NCBI RefSeq assembly: GCF_032854445.1
Contig: NC_088302.1
Location: 51,182,046 to 51,246,045 of the forward strand
Direction of reading: 5' to 3'
Length of the DNA: 64,000 nucleotides
DNA from: Liolophura sinensis
Taxonomy: Eukaryota; Mollusca; Polyplacophora; Chitonida; Chitonidae
The stretch's first letter is position 1. Each line of letters opens with the position of its first letter. The notes beneath the pieces were generated by a model. The model saw nothing but the letters and a program-made list of their open reading frames with translations. It did no database searches and had not been told where the DNA came from. Shown here one piece after another: positions 1-12,344 of the stretch. The position numbers were made by a program, and so were the translations under genes.

Positions 1-3000
1 AATTAAAGACCAGAAATATTGGGCAGGAAATACCATCAAAACTGAAATCCTAAATGAAAAAAAACCTTAACCAATATATAACTTTGGCACTAATGAATTG
101 GAAAGCACTTGGTGAAACTGTAATGATATTGAATTTATGTCATTGTGTTTTAAACAGAAAATTTTTTCTAAGCGTCACTCCAGATGGATAAACACTATTT
201 TACAATTAAAACTAATCAGTTGCCATGACATAACCCTATTAATTTTGTACTACATTAAGTAGGCAAGGAAAGGCAAAATTGCCACAAGGAAATCATGCGG
301 CCATTTCAAGCTTCGATGTGCAAAGACCACATTACTCCAAACCAGCAATGACTACTATTGGCCATCCAGTTCTTGTTCTGTATAACTGTCTCACTTTGAA
401 ACTCTGGCCGTTAATGGAGTTGCTGGTAAGTAGACCTTCAGTGGTGAAGTGGCAACGTTTATGCTTAGTACAAGCCATATTGATTTGCAATCAATAACTG
501 TCAGTTGATATCAGGTGTATATTGGATACCGATTACTCTTGTTCACAGAGCCATGTTCCAAATTGCTAGTCTGCATATGCTTGTCTGTCATCCAATGAGA
601 TCAAGGCTATTTTGTCTGTAACTGTAATATAATCTGAGATGACGATAGTGGCCAATGCATTATAAGACAGGTATAATATATTTTACCTGAACCATATGTA
701 AACACACCTGGGGACACCCTGACCATCTTGGTGTTTTATACTGAAAGGTACACAAATGGCTCGATTCTGACGTACACTGTATGTGTACAAACAGTACTTG
801 TCAAGAGAACATTATACAATACCACACCACAGAGTGAAATTCAAAATCATTTTAGCCGAACTTAATTGCTATGAGATATTTACTAAGATTAATAATGAAA
901 GCCATTTGAAGCAAAATAAAAATATACAGAGCTTGTCGAAGAAATGCCCTCAATTTAAACACTTAAGCCTGTTGACTTCATCAAATTTTTACATGCACGT
1001 GTGTAAATATGCACATGCAAACACAGAAATTGAAGTCACCTCAAAAATGTTTGTACACCAATCACTAGTTCTTCCACAGAAAAAGTACACGCAAGAAAAT
1101 TATAACATGAATATTATTTTATGTACCAATTTTAACACTCTTAACATTTCAGATTTAAATGCTACACTTCACTTGTTTGCCTCATTGTTAAAGCAGCTAA
1201 ATTACACATGCAGCTTTATAGGCAGTCAAGTGCATACATTCAAAACCACTTTTTTAACTTTTTACGTGTACATTTCAATTAAAGTCCAAAGAATGACTTG
1301 GGTTGACATGATAAAAATCAAACTGCACCAAAACAGATCTTCAGGCTGTCTGAAACAGTAAGATGGCCACGTTTTATTGTTGATGAAATAGCTATCTTAA
1401 TAATATATATTACACAATCTGAACAAGCATAGTGAATGCAAACTAAATCTGTTTGGAGTTCCAGTGACATGTACCAATTATATTTTAATACACACATTTG
1501 TATACAGCAGATTCCTCAATTAGTTCAACAACATCCTTGACTTCTTCATTAAAAGATATCTACGTGCATGGCCATAATGAATGCACATATTCATGTGCAT
1601 ATAAAATATGGCTTGTGTCAGTTGAAAAAAAGTCTTAAAGAAATTATGATGACTTGAAGTCAAAACAATGAGACTAAAAAACTGACATGGCAGAGTGTGT
1701 TGGGCAAAATATCTTTTCAATCACACAACAGTTCCGTCATGATTTAGACGGGAGCTGCAGTTTATGCTCTAAATCACAAAATCAATACAAGCTAGAGAAG
1801 CTGAAAGTGCTAATACCTATCCCAGTTCAGCTGGTGCTCTAATACATGTTCATCTGCTGGAATGTCTGGGGTGTAAAATGAAAGGTGTATTGGATCTGTA
1901 CACAAATCTGTCAGGGAGAAACAGACAAACCGTGCAATGCCGGGGAATTAAATCCTCTTTTACTAAAACTCTTTTAAACAATAACTGTCTGGTTGTAGGC
2001 CCTTTACTGGGGATAATCCAGGTTCCATTTCCCAGGGGGTTGGGCAAAGTGGAAACGACTGCATGTCGCTGATTGAAATTTCTTTCACACTGTCTGTCCT
2101 CCTCTGACGGCTTTGATGTCCCCCAGAACCCTTATCCATTGATCGCAATTACGCCTCCAGCATCACTCTGACCTCAGGCATTAACCTTTACCACAGACCA
2201 TCAGCCTAGGTATTTACAAGACTAATACATGTAAATAAGTTAAGCTTTTCATGAATACTTGCAATAAAAGCTTACCTTAATACTAGCTACAAAATTGTGT
2301 TCAAAGCCACAGACATGTTCAGACATAACCATCAGTTATTATTTCAAATTCAAGACAATGTTTTTAGAAACTACAGTAACTATGTGACAATGTAACCATC
2401 ATCAACAATTCAGCCCACTGAGTCATGAAACAGTTTCTGGACTGCCATGCACAGTTTCTCTGTAGATAATGAAAGAAGCCTGATGAAAACATTAAAGGTA
2501 CATCAATGTTTAAAAAAGTATCTTTAACACTTACACAGTTATATTCATTTATTTATTTATTTGATTGGTGTTTTACAACGTACTCAAGAACATTTCACTG
2601 TAATGCTGGCCACCATCATATACAAGTACGTGTAAGTGAAATATTCTTGAATATGGCATAAAACACCAATAAAATAAATAAATACAAAATGGACAGATGC
2701 TGTTCTGTTGACAAGAAAACTAAAGCGTAACATAAATTGAAATGTCACTGTTAGTAGAACTGCATCAAATAAGTTGGTAATCGGCTGACAGGTTTGTAGA
2801 CATAGGCATACGCCAAGGGTCCCCAATGCCTGGCCACATCATCTATTCAATCAACTAACCGTTAACCTTTAAGGTCAGTATTCAAATCAAGTTCCCAAAG
2901 GCTCATTTTACGTCAGGAACCTGCATGGCAAGCGCTGCAGTTTCCACTGCACATAAACTGGACAGCCAACGATATTGTGAAAACACTCAAAAAAATAAAT

Positions 3001-4026
3001 ATAAACATGTATGTATGAGGTCCAACATTTTAACTACCAGTCACCAAGAAGGTAGAGAGAGCAGATGACAGGCTATTGAATAATGAGGTTTCAATTTTGT
3101 ACCCAGTGCCTGCAGGCTTGACTGTGACTTAACAGAATAAAGATCTTTGTCAAGTTCCTTACATAGGGTGATGGTTTCCTTAATTCACACGTAAAACTAA
3201 CCAATACTAAACTCATTCAATATTCTTGAGTAAAACATAAATTTCTCTTCATATATTAAAATAAGTGTAAATGAGTTCATGTTATAGCCCAACATGAATA
3301 CACTGTAACTGAATTTATATTAACACAATTACTTCCACCGCTCAGGAATCAGACTGTTGGTCTTCTGTTATATAAGATATAACTGAAAACATACAGCATT
3401 GAGAGTAAGGCCAGAGCAGCGACGATAGTGTGATACCTGGCAAATAGTCACACGTATCCGGTGAAATACAACCTCTTGTCAATTTACCTCAGTCAGTGTT
3501 TTATTTAATTGTTCATGTAAATGTATAAATAGTAGCAATTTACACTCCTCCCTAGCACCATGGCTTAAAGCAGAATTAGATAAAAAAAAATATGCAGTGA
3601 TGATGTTAACTGCAACTTACTGGACGTCACTCGTCTGGAATTACTAAAAATGCTGTGTTGTCATCACATGTAACATACAATCACATTAAAATAATGCAAA
3701 AGGATCTTTAGTTTGACATTTCAAGTTTTAACTTTTAACTTCACACTTGGATTAGTTACCTGTTCTAGTTTGAAGTTACAAGTTCAACTTATAACGTTTA
3801 ACTAAAGGCCTCTAATAAAATTTGCCATGACTTCATAGTGACATTGGCTGAGCATAACAAAAGTCTTATAAGCTTTGGAGGCCTGCACCAGTCTGATCAT
3901 ATAATCATCATATACGGTAGTTGATGCTTGGACAAAGTGGCTATGAATCTCAGAATACTTCACAAAGCACATATACCTACTAAAATATTACAGATAGACT
4001 AATATGCACTACTGCTCACTTCTCAC
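1..4026. other. Host intron or intergenic DNA, no confident gene
   Basis: AT-rich non-coding DNA at the 3' side of the minus-strand host gene. The only clear structure is a fold-back of two SINE tails near 2.55-2.69 kb, listed separately. Open frames here, including a 192-codon one at 783-1361, have AT-driven composition and no family resemblance, so I treat them as chance. Later exons of the PDE2A-like gene could hide here, but I saw none with good splice sites. Confidence 0.5.
2541..2690. repeat. Inverted pair of SINE tails (fold-back)
   Basis: The segment begins with a (ATTT)n tail and TTTGATTGGTGTTTTACAAC. It ends with the same tail in reverse orientation (GGCATAAAACACCAATAAAA followed by AAATAAATAAAT). 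The arms also share the CTCAAGAA…TTTCACT block and its complement. It looks like two truncated copies of the common SINE joined head to head, giving a potential hairpin of about 60-bp arms. Confidence 0.75.
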
Positions 4027-4056
4027 CTGAACTTCATGTTCACTGACAACTCATCC
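4027..4056 (-). CDS. Candidate 30-nt exon of the PDE2A-like gene
   Basis: On the minus strand a pyrimidine-rich acceptor (CCGTTTCTTTAG) is followed by 30 nt and then a donor CAG|GTGAGA. In the only open phase it reads DELSVNMKF. That could be the start of GAF-B in a PDE2-type protein, where a short acidic/hydrophobic stretch precedes the first helix. The phase cannot be linked to the preceding candidate exon and the piece is very short, so this is weak; a chance pair of splice-like sites is a real alternative. Confidence 0.3.
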
Positions 4057-4463
4057 CTAAAGAAACGGCACATACAAATACATGCATGCGATCTGATACC
4101 TTGGATATTTAAAGATAATGTCCACATAATTAGTATGTAGAGATAAGTCTTTACACAAACATCATAAAACAGGCCTTCAGCTAACATCAAGGTCTGCTAT
4201 AAAGTACGCTATATTTTCTCATCAACCAGGGAATGAGATGCATGCTTGGTACTGGCAAGTGTGAATTGGAAGCCGGCGAGCCCCACCAACATTATCCAAC
4301 AGACTACTACAGCAGTGATGATTATTCCAACTTGTGACATGCCAACATTTCTTTAATTGATCAAAGTGACATTTTACAAGTGTTTAATTTACATGAATTT
4401 TACTCACTTGATTGCTATTTAAAGCCATATACTCAAAAAAATTTTCACTTACATGATGGCATT

Positions 4464-4692
4464 CATTTATTTGATTGGTGTTTTACGCCGTGCTCAAGAA
4501 TATTTCACTAACATGACAGAGCATTATGGTAGGAGGAAACCGGGCAGAGCTCAGGGGAAACCCATGACCATCCGACGCAAGGCCGGAGAGGAAGTCAGCT
4601 TGAGTTGGACTTGAATTCACAGTGATCGCATTGGTGAGAGGCTCCTGGCTGGGTAACTTCGCCGTGCTAACCACCTCGGCCATGGTGGCCCC
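4464..4692 (-). mobile_element. tRNA-derived SINE, near full length
   Basis: Minus-strand copy. The tRNA-like head lies at the right, with box A-like TGGCCGAGGTGGTTAGCAC and box B-like GATCACTGTGAATTCAAGTC. The conserved body has GGTTTCC and CCACCATAATG-type blocks (here diverged), and the (AAAT)n tail is at the left. A short direct repeat TGGCATT at 4457-4463 and 4693-4699 may be the target-site duplication. The family is the same as the copy at 26.8 kb. Confidence 0.85.
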
Positions 4693-5000
4693 TGGCATTA
4701 GATTTCATTTTTGGTGGAACCCAGATTGAACCAATGACCTTTGACAAACTGCAATCAAACTTGCCCATGTGTGATAAATACATATATATGCACATCACAA
4801 CAGTTAAAGACAAGTGGTTTAGTCCGCACCAACGGCCACACAAGTGCAAGTTATAGACAACTTACTGTCACCATTCACCCATGATCAGGGCAAGATGGTG
4901 TACATGTCTGTATTTCAGGTTTGTTAAATTATATGGCTGGTGGGCGTCATTGGAATACTGTATTTTATTCATGCATAATTGTCAACATTAATTAAATTTC

Positions 5001-5247
5001 ATTATAGCACTGACATCTGAAATATGCACGTGTACCATTAAAAGTGGAGAAAACATAAAAGTAACCTACAGCTCAGATGAAAGAGATTGAAAAGTTAGTT
5101 ATAAATATGTTCTCTTTTTTTCTTTTTCATTATATATCATTATAGCACTGACATCTGAAATATGCATGTGTACCATTAAAAGTGGAGAAAACATAAAAGT
5201 AACCTACAGCTCAGATGAAAGAGATTGAAAAGTTAGTTATAAATATG

Positions 5248-5278
<31 letters not shown>

Positions 5279-5280
5279 CA
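5001..5280. repeat. Tandem duplication, period 138 bp, with poly-T
   Basis: Two almost identical copies, 5001-5118 and 5139-5255, both start ATTATAGCACTGACATCTG and both end ATAAATATGTTCTCTTTTTT. I see one substitution (GCACG against GCATG). The second copy runs into an uninterrupted T tract of about 26-30 bases. The near identity suggests a recent event. Confidence 0.9.
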
Positions 5281-5446
5281 TTTTTCTTTAATGAAAAAAA
5301 AGCCATTTGAAAACTAGTGTTTTACGGTGGGTATTTGAGAGTGTTTCTTGGCATGCATGTATACTGTTTATTATTAGGACATGGTAATGTTCTAAATGAA
5401 GATGTAATGCATCTTCATTTAAAAGACCAGACATAAGTGGGAAAGT

Positions 5447-5592
5447 CTGACAGCAACCTACGGATGGTCGTGGGTTTCCCCCAGGCTATGCCCTGTTTCC
5501 ACCCACCATAATGCTGGCCACCGTCATATAAGTGAAATATTCATGAGTAGGGCATAAAACACCAATCAAATAAATAAATAAATAAATAAATC
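5447..5592 (+). mobile_element. Truncated tRNA-derived SINE (3' half)
   Basis: Plus-strand 3' part of the common SINE. It has GGATGGTCGTGGGTTTCCCC, then CCACCCACCATAATGCTGGC, then AGTGAAATATTCATGAGTA and ACACCAATCAAATAAA, ending in (AAAT)n. The tRNA-like head is missing. Confidence 0.85.
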
Positions 5593-7193
5593 ATGTAGAA
5601 CATTAATAAATATGTTTGTGTTAGAATTTTGTCCTTTCAGCTAAGAGATGTGTTCAATGTAAGATTTAATCATATATACATTTTAATATGTTCATAAATA
5701 TTATAATTTAGATAAAATAGATGTGTTAGGATACAAACAACAAATTTACATTGAAATAAATTCAACAGACATGCATCACCTCATTTTTCAAACATTATTA
5801 TGCAAAGATAAATATGAAGAGGTGGTCCCAAATACCCACCATATAAAAGTATTTTCAAGTACTTTTTCGTCTTGAAAGAAAAAATATGAATATTAAAAAT
5901 CACATCATGCTTTTTTATTTGCTATTTGCATCACTTTTATGTTTTCTTCTCCTTTAAATAGACCATCAGAAATGATAATCCAAGAAGCATAAAGGCAAAG
6001 CATCACTCAAAACATAATTAGTGTTCTCATTCTTCTTTGTGGAATATATCCTTTATACATGTAGATATATATACACACACATTTACATCAGCTAGTAGAA
6101 ACTGGCTCATTTTGATTTACAAATTATAATACTGCCTTAGTGACCTTTGCAGTAAGCCCCAGTGAGTTACATACAGTCTGATATCAACATACATCTATGT
6201 GACATAAAAGATTACAGTATAAGACATAACATGCATAACATGCTATTTGTGTGTAGTCATGGCGGTGTGATGAAACCACGATAGGCTTACAATATAATTG
6301 CATACTGACATCACACGAAAATGTCACAAATTATGACATTAAATGGATCAGCCACCTTTACTGATAAGGTCTATACCATGAGTGTAACACTCATATACAC
6401 AAACGGATCATAAAGCCATTGTATGGTAGTCTACCAGAATAGGTGTAAACCAAGGCACAACAAGTGGATTACAGTCACCTACAGGAATAGCTTATCTGTA
6501 CTAGTATATCACAACAATATATGCAGACCGAACTGTTCAATGGAAATGTACATGTATGTAAATGAATGTTTATAAAGCACTCAACCAAAACTCTGATCAG
6601 GCCTGCGGCCATAAGGGTCAAGATAACATGTGCATGCCATTTTGTGTGCACCACAACTGCTTGTATAACTGTATATGTGCATCGGCATAGGTATAATTAA
6701 CTATATGTAGTAACAAACACACAACAAAATGGGACCAAAGTCCACATTGAATTTTACCAACATTATTACTTACTCATGATGAATGTTATACTTACACATG
6801 AACATCTGTGGTGTAGTTATATGTACATGCATATAAGGTCAGCCAAATGCACATATATACGGTACAACCAGCTCAGTACAAAAAAACAAGGCTGCACTTC
6901 AATAACAATATAGGCTTTTGATCATTTACACGCAAATGGAAAGACAGTTTAACAAAATAACTTATTTGTACATACTTGCACCTTGCATCATTAAAAATTA
7001 TGCCCATTGTTATAGTTTATTTAACTTATACTTATCAATATTTCCCAACTACAAAAAGGAAAAAAAAACATTTCTGGTAACTGTAAACAAACCAAACACA
7101 TTAAAAAAACCCAGAATTATAATGTAAACATGTATGCTTACATGGTTATTCTCTAACAACATGATGCATTGCAAGCATGATAAGAGTACTTAC

Positions 7194-7244
7194 GCTGACA
7201 TTGCCCATGGTGCTTTCCCGCACTGAGTGACCGCACAAGGAGAG
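7194..7244 (-). CDS. Candidate 51-nt exon of the PDE2A-like gene
   Basis: A strong minus-strand donor (AATGTCAGC|GTAAGTACT) closes an open stretch whose best acceptor is CACCTGTAG at 7245. In phase 0, continuing from the exon at 12.3 kb, it reads LSLCGHSVRESTMGNVS. An alternative acceptor a few bases upstream gives other phases. The donor is convincing but the peptide does not clearly match the GAF-A to GAF-B linker of PDE2A, so this may be an alternative or chance exon. Confidence 0.3.
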
Positions 7245-10200
7245 CTACAGGTGCAGTGCTGTGATTCTCACGGCAGGGGACCAGGTAGCTGACCCACCAG
7301 GGATCCTTTGTCTGTACACTAAACTCCTTCCACTCAGGCGCAGAACGCAGTCAAGAAGTTGAGATGAAAGGACTCAAAATCCCCTTAAACAGTCATTGTG
7401 GAAGCTGCAGACACCTAAATATGTTCCAGTATTTCCCCTTGTGCGAGCACTGAGAATGTTCCGTAGAGTGGAAATCCCCCCAATGTTGCCTCAAACCACA
7501 CAGGCACAACCCTTGTTTAACCAGATGGTAGGTGCATAGCTGTTACCACTCGTAACTTTTGTGTTCTATCTTTGCACAATGAAATGACTTCTCCATATGC
7601 CATTGGAGCTTGCCAGTGAGGTTTCACACCTCTCGTATCAGTGTTTTCAGGGAAATGTGATCTGACTGACAGTTGAGTACACTCAAGGAGTGATACTTCC
7701 ACGTGGTGCACTGGTAAATCTCAGCCTGTACTCACTGGCTTACAACCCATAATTTACACTTGCTAGAATTGTGATAAGCTGCAGCTTAAAGATAGCCTGT
7801 AGTACCTACAGCAGAACTAGCCATGAAATGAGATGTACAGCTCTCGATTTTCTCTGGACCATCCACCAGGAGAACAACATACCCATAACCGCCAGCTACA
7901 TGTACAAGCAGATTCCATACGCACATGGGCATTTACTTTCCTCATACCACAAACTGCACAGGGCATTCCAATCTCGATGAAGTAGCGAATGCATTTTGCC
8001 CCCCCTTCCTATACAGAATGAGAGGCAAAGCTAATGACATCCTGGATAGCAATGCATTTGACAATGATGAAACAAGATGACCATGCAAAATTGAGGAATC
8101 AAATCTTGAAGGTAAATTCCGAGATTGGCCAGGAGGGTTGCCCGGGGTAGCTGCCTGAACTGAACACCTTGGTCCAATCACATCCCAGTTGTTACGACAC
8201 TGGCCCTAGTGGTCATAGCAGGCTAATGATTGAAATTGCAGCACGTAGAGCACATGACGTCCATAGTCGACGGGGGCCTTCCCACAAAAATGCCAGGACA
8301 GGGGTATAAGCTGACTTAGTGAGAATCAATGCTGACAAAATCAAGTTGACCCGCGAATTGTTGGATGAGACGGGCTACTCTATCAAATCGATCTCTTTAC
8401 AATATTCCCCTGTTCGTTGTCTGCAGGCAGCTAGCCAGGGAAGATACTCAAGCTGAAGGCGGCAAAGGCTTGCCCATTCTCCTTGGCCTATGACAACAGA
8501 TGTATTCGCTTGATCATACGGTGGGACTGATGATGAGCGGAGCTTCAGGCTGAACGCCCAATGTGCATCGCGACACTGGGACCAGTGAGGCCGATGAATA
8601 AGAGATGGGCATCCTCCACTGGCAGGCAGTGCCTCCGATCTATAGGACAGTACACAGCAGGCTCGGCTAGCTCCCATGAACACCAGCTGATACTGGCATG
8701 CCACCCCATGTCCACCAGACGAAAGAAGAAAATCTGAACTGCTCAACGCTGGCCCAGTTCATGCCTGCCTAACAAGCCCTGATTGATTTGATCTAGCTGT
8801 ATTTTAACCACTTGGCACATTAGCTGCCATTGAACAGCCATATCTGCACACATGCAATTATAGTTCCTTATTATTCTTCTGCATTTCAAGGGCTCAGTCA
8901 GGCAGTTACAGCTCACAGTGCACTGTGAATACATCAGTGCCAGTGGATGCAGTTTAACACGACAGTACAGTAGTTAGAGTGTGAGACACCCACAGTTCAA
9001 GGCTGTACTGTATGGCCATAGGTGCTGAATTAGGTGGATCTTAACTAAATAGTAACTCTACACCATCTCCAGTAAAGTCAGCATGGTTTATCAATCCTTT
9101 TACCTCAAATTGTATTTATCATGATATTCAAGCTTGTCCACGAAGAGCGATACATATTAATTCATTCCATTTATATATATACAGGTACATGAATGTTTGA
9201 GGGTGTAGACTACTGTAGCAGATGTATGATTGCAGACAAAGGTATAGGAGTTTAATAACATACAAATATATATACATGTACATACATACAGCCTATTTAG
9301 GGCATGCTATTAAAAGGATCAAATTAACAACAAAATCCTTTTCTTAGTGAAAAGATTTTTAATTATGCTTTCCACTCTACAATAATGATCAACATCAGAG
9401 TTAAGCCCAGGCCAATCCATACTCCAACAGCAGCTGGTTACATTAAATTCTACAGAACACAAAGCCATGTGCCACTGTCAATCTCTCTGCATGTTCGGGT
9501 ATTGACCCTAAGCTGCAGGCTACAGATCACAACAACATGTCTGTTTGACATGAAATGAGTTTTTCTCAACATTCATCCAAAGCCATTCCTCTCCATGTCA
9601 ATTAATGAGCAAGTCTCTTAACCTGAGCGCATACCATCTATCATCCTTCCTAAAGTGCTGGCCCATTTAATGGCAGGAATGGGTAGGGCATATCAATAAA
9701 ACAACGACATACAACTCAGCCCAACCCATTGAGGAGATAATGGACACAAGACTACTGCAGACAAAAACAAGCTAGCGCTCAACAGCAGAAAGGATCAGAA
9801 CAAATACCATGTACATCAGATAAGAAAAAGACACACATGCATGCAAATTCATAATAGATGTGACGTTTTTTGTACTGGTAAGGTATTTACCAATCAAGAG
9901 AAAGAATGACTTTTAAAGTGCTTTGGAAATACATACTGTAATGTATTGCCCTCAATGAACTTGGTATTAATTCAGGAACATTCAGGGTAAATACTGGAAC
10001 ATGCAACTTATACAATGAGAGCAGAGTACTATGTCCAATCTATGTCCAAATTTTCCTTCCGGTCTTCGACAGAAGTGTACATGTAGGTGTATGAACACCT
10101 TTCAAAATACTTAACAAAAAATACCATAACCTACATGTAGTACACAGCAACAATGTCATTTATATTTTATATAATACATGTATTAAATTAAACAAAATTA

Positions 10201-12036
10201 AATAAAATTTTGAAGAAAGCTTCTTTCCATGTATTTAATGGAAAACATAACCTGGTACATTGTGCTTTATCTTCTATATGATACAGGTAATTAGACAAAG
10301 TTTAAATAAAATTTTGAATAAAAAAATATAGGTTTTAACAAATATCTTGACTGTAAGCAATTAATCCTAGAAAAACTAGAAAAATACTTGCGACCTGAGA
10401 TAAATTTACTTCAAGAACACGTCACTATAGAAGTATATATCATTCTTCCACTCATCATCCTTCATATTTAGTGAAATTCAGCAGACAATGAAAGGCACTT
10501 TGTGTTTGCACATTCCCAGCCAATGACAAAACAGAAACTTGATGGCTAATATAAGTCTGCAATATGCAATAAAATCACATGAACAAACAATGTTCCTAGG
10601 ACGTTCAAAACTGGATATGGCATCTGCCTAATTCATTAGATCGATGGGTGATTGGCTTATGTCAGCCAAAGCTCCAGCTTTGGTGTATCTCAGCTCTATT
10701 AAGTCATGCAAGCAGAAGCCTGTTAAATAGAACAGACTTCCTGTCCAACAGTGTGGGGCTCGTAACAACAGATCCTGTCATGTTCCCAAACTCGGCAGCC
10801 ACCGGCTCGCTTACGCATCTAGAGAAAATGGGGCTGGATGAAAACGAGCAGTACAGTCATGCAGTGATACGTAGGCACATTTTGCCATAGTTCAGAGTTG
10901 TACATGTAAAGGTACCGTGTAATACATGTACTTTCTGGTCACTTCGTATTTCCTTTTTCCCATGCATGGTGAGTGTGTTAATCTCACTGTCCATCTCACA
11001 TCTCACCCTTGAAGCAGTATAACAATACATACACACATGCTTAGTATACTTAGCATTTATTTTGTGTCTAACTAACCCTAGATTATTTCATTCCAATATG
11101 CAGTTTTCACGTTACAAAGCTAAGATGATAACTTAATGATTTTGTCATTTTAACGAAGGCCTACCTACATTTGCCTATCTAATATCTCATGTTGGTTTAT
11201 GTGTCTCAGGAATACCAGAATTTCACTTTGAAACAGTACTGAAATTCTTGTCAGCTATGAGCACCAAAATTGCATTTACAGACACATGCTTAATTTCACA
11301 GATTGGGCCTTCTGGTCATCATTTTTATCTAAAGTTACAGTACATACTTTTCATTCACTTCAAGAAGACTTCATGGAAAGATGTAATGATTTTAAGATGT
11401 TTTGTACACTTTGCAGCACATAATCAACATGTACTTCCACAGCCAGGGCTAAATATCACGACTTAGTGAGGCAGGTATCAAAATCCCAACATGCAACTCT
11501 ACAGTTATCATATGATTAAATGATAAGACTGACTTCAATGACCCAGGATGCCCCATGGATGAGCTGTAGGTCATTCAGTACCCACAAATACTAGAAACTC
11601 TGTTCAATACTGCACGAACAAGATGAAATACATCCGTACGTGAGGCTCAGATCAAATAGCACACATAATGAGGCCAGGTCCCATTTGGTGACGTGAGCAT
11701 AAAACATTAACCAGATATCAATCTATACCCTAGACACTATGAATGCTTTGCTTATTTGAATGTATGTACATCTAGAAGGTACAGGCTTTTGGGGTAAATG
11801 TATTTTAAGTACAGGGCAAGTCAGAATTGAGCAATAAACACCATATACATACACAGCAGAAATAGGTTTAGATTATTTCAAAATCCTGAGCACTTCACAC
11901 AATATTTCTGCAGTTACATACACTTCGATGTGAACAGTTCTATTTGTTTTTTGTTTTTTTTTTATGATATACTACATTTCATTTGCTTACTAAGACAAAA
12001 CAGTATCTCATCTACTTTATCTAGAAACAAAGAGAA

Positions 12037-12088
<52 letters not shown>

Positions 12089-12284
12089 CATTTGGCCAAG
12101 GTATGCACAGGACATTGTGTACAGAGAAACACTCTGATATGACAAGGGCCATATACGTCCAAATTAAAATCCACAAAACATCACAGTATGGTATGTTGTT
12201 CACAATTGCTGATAATCCCAGAAATATCACACAGTATGAAAACAAAAATGGAGAAGAAGTTGTTAAAACTTCAAGATTACTTAC
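7245..12284. other. Long intron, unassigned moderately GC-rich patch near 8.0-8.9 kb
   Basis: Between two candidate exons of the minus-strand gene. Around 8.0-8.9 kb base composition becomes more balanced, and a 123-codon open frame exists at 8375-8746 (minus). I do not recognise its product and see no splice sites or domain motif; it could be a decayed repeat. The rest, including a small plus-strand frame at 10648-10890, gives no evidence of coding. Confidence 0.4.
12040..12085. repeat. (TA)n microsatellite
   Basis: An uninterrupted run of TA dinucleotides, about 23 units, inside the intron 200 bases downstream of the exon at 12.3 kb on the minus strand. It creates meaningless YIYIYI peptides in all frames. 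Confidence 0.97.
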
Positions 12285-12344
12285 CTGCTCTTCTAAAAAA
12301 TTAACACAGCACTCTTCGTCTGCAGATAGTTTATCACAGGAAGT
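12285..12344 (-). CDS. PDE2A: PDE2A-like gene, exon closing GAF-A
   Basis: A 60-nt exon with acceptor TGTATGTTTTCAG and donor GAAGAGCAG|GTAAGT. It is read in phase 0, the phase in which the exon at 17.0 kb ends. It encodes 20 residues, TSCDKLSADEECCVNFLEEQ. In PDE2A the corresponding end of GAF-A has a cysteine, then a leucine-serine pair, an acidic D-x-E-E cluster and an amphipathic helix, all present here. Together with the three preceding exons this is the best-supported part of the gene. Family assignment is by memory of the PDE2A GAF-A pattern. Confidence 0.7.

Larger units (their letters stand above)
4057..7193. other. Intronic DNA with SINEs and a tandem duplication
   Basis: No exon is recognised. 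It holds the SINE at 4464-4692, a 138-bp-period tandem duplication near 5.0-5.26 kb ending in a long T tract, and a truncated SINE near 5.45-5.59 kb. The remainder is AT-rich sequence with frequent short ACATGTA palindromes. Confidence 0.5.

Noticed and set aside
783-1361. 192-codon plus-strand open frame
   Set aside because: AT-driven composition rich in Asn, Lys, Ile and His, no domain, no splice signals and no promoter context; in AT-rich DNA of this size such frames are expected by chance.
8375-8746. 123-codon minus-strand open frame in a GC-richer patch
   Set aside because: No recognisable family or motif, not bounded by splice sites; possibly a decayed repeat.
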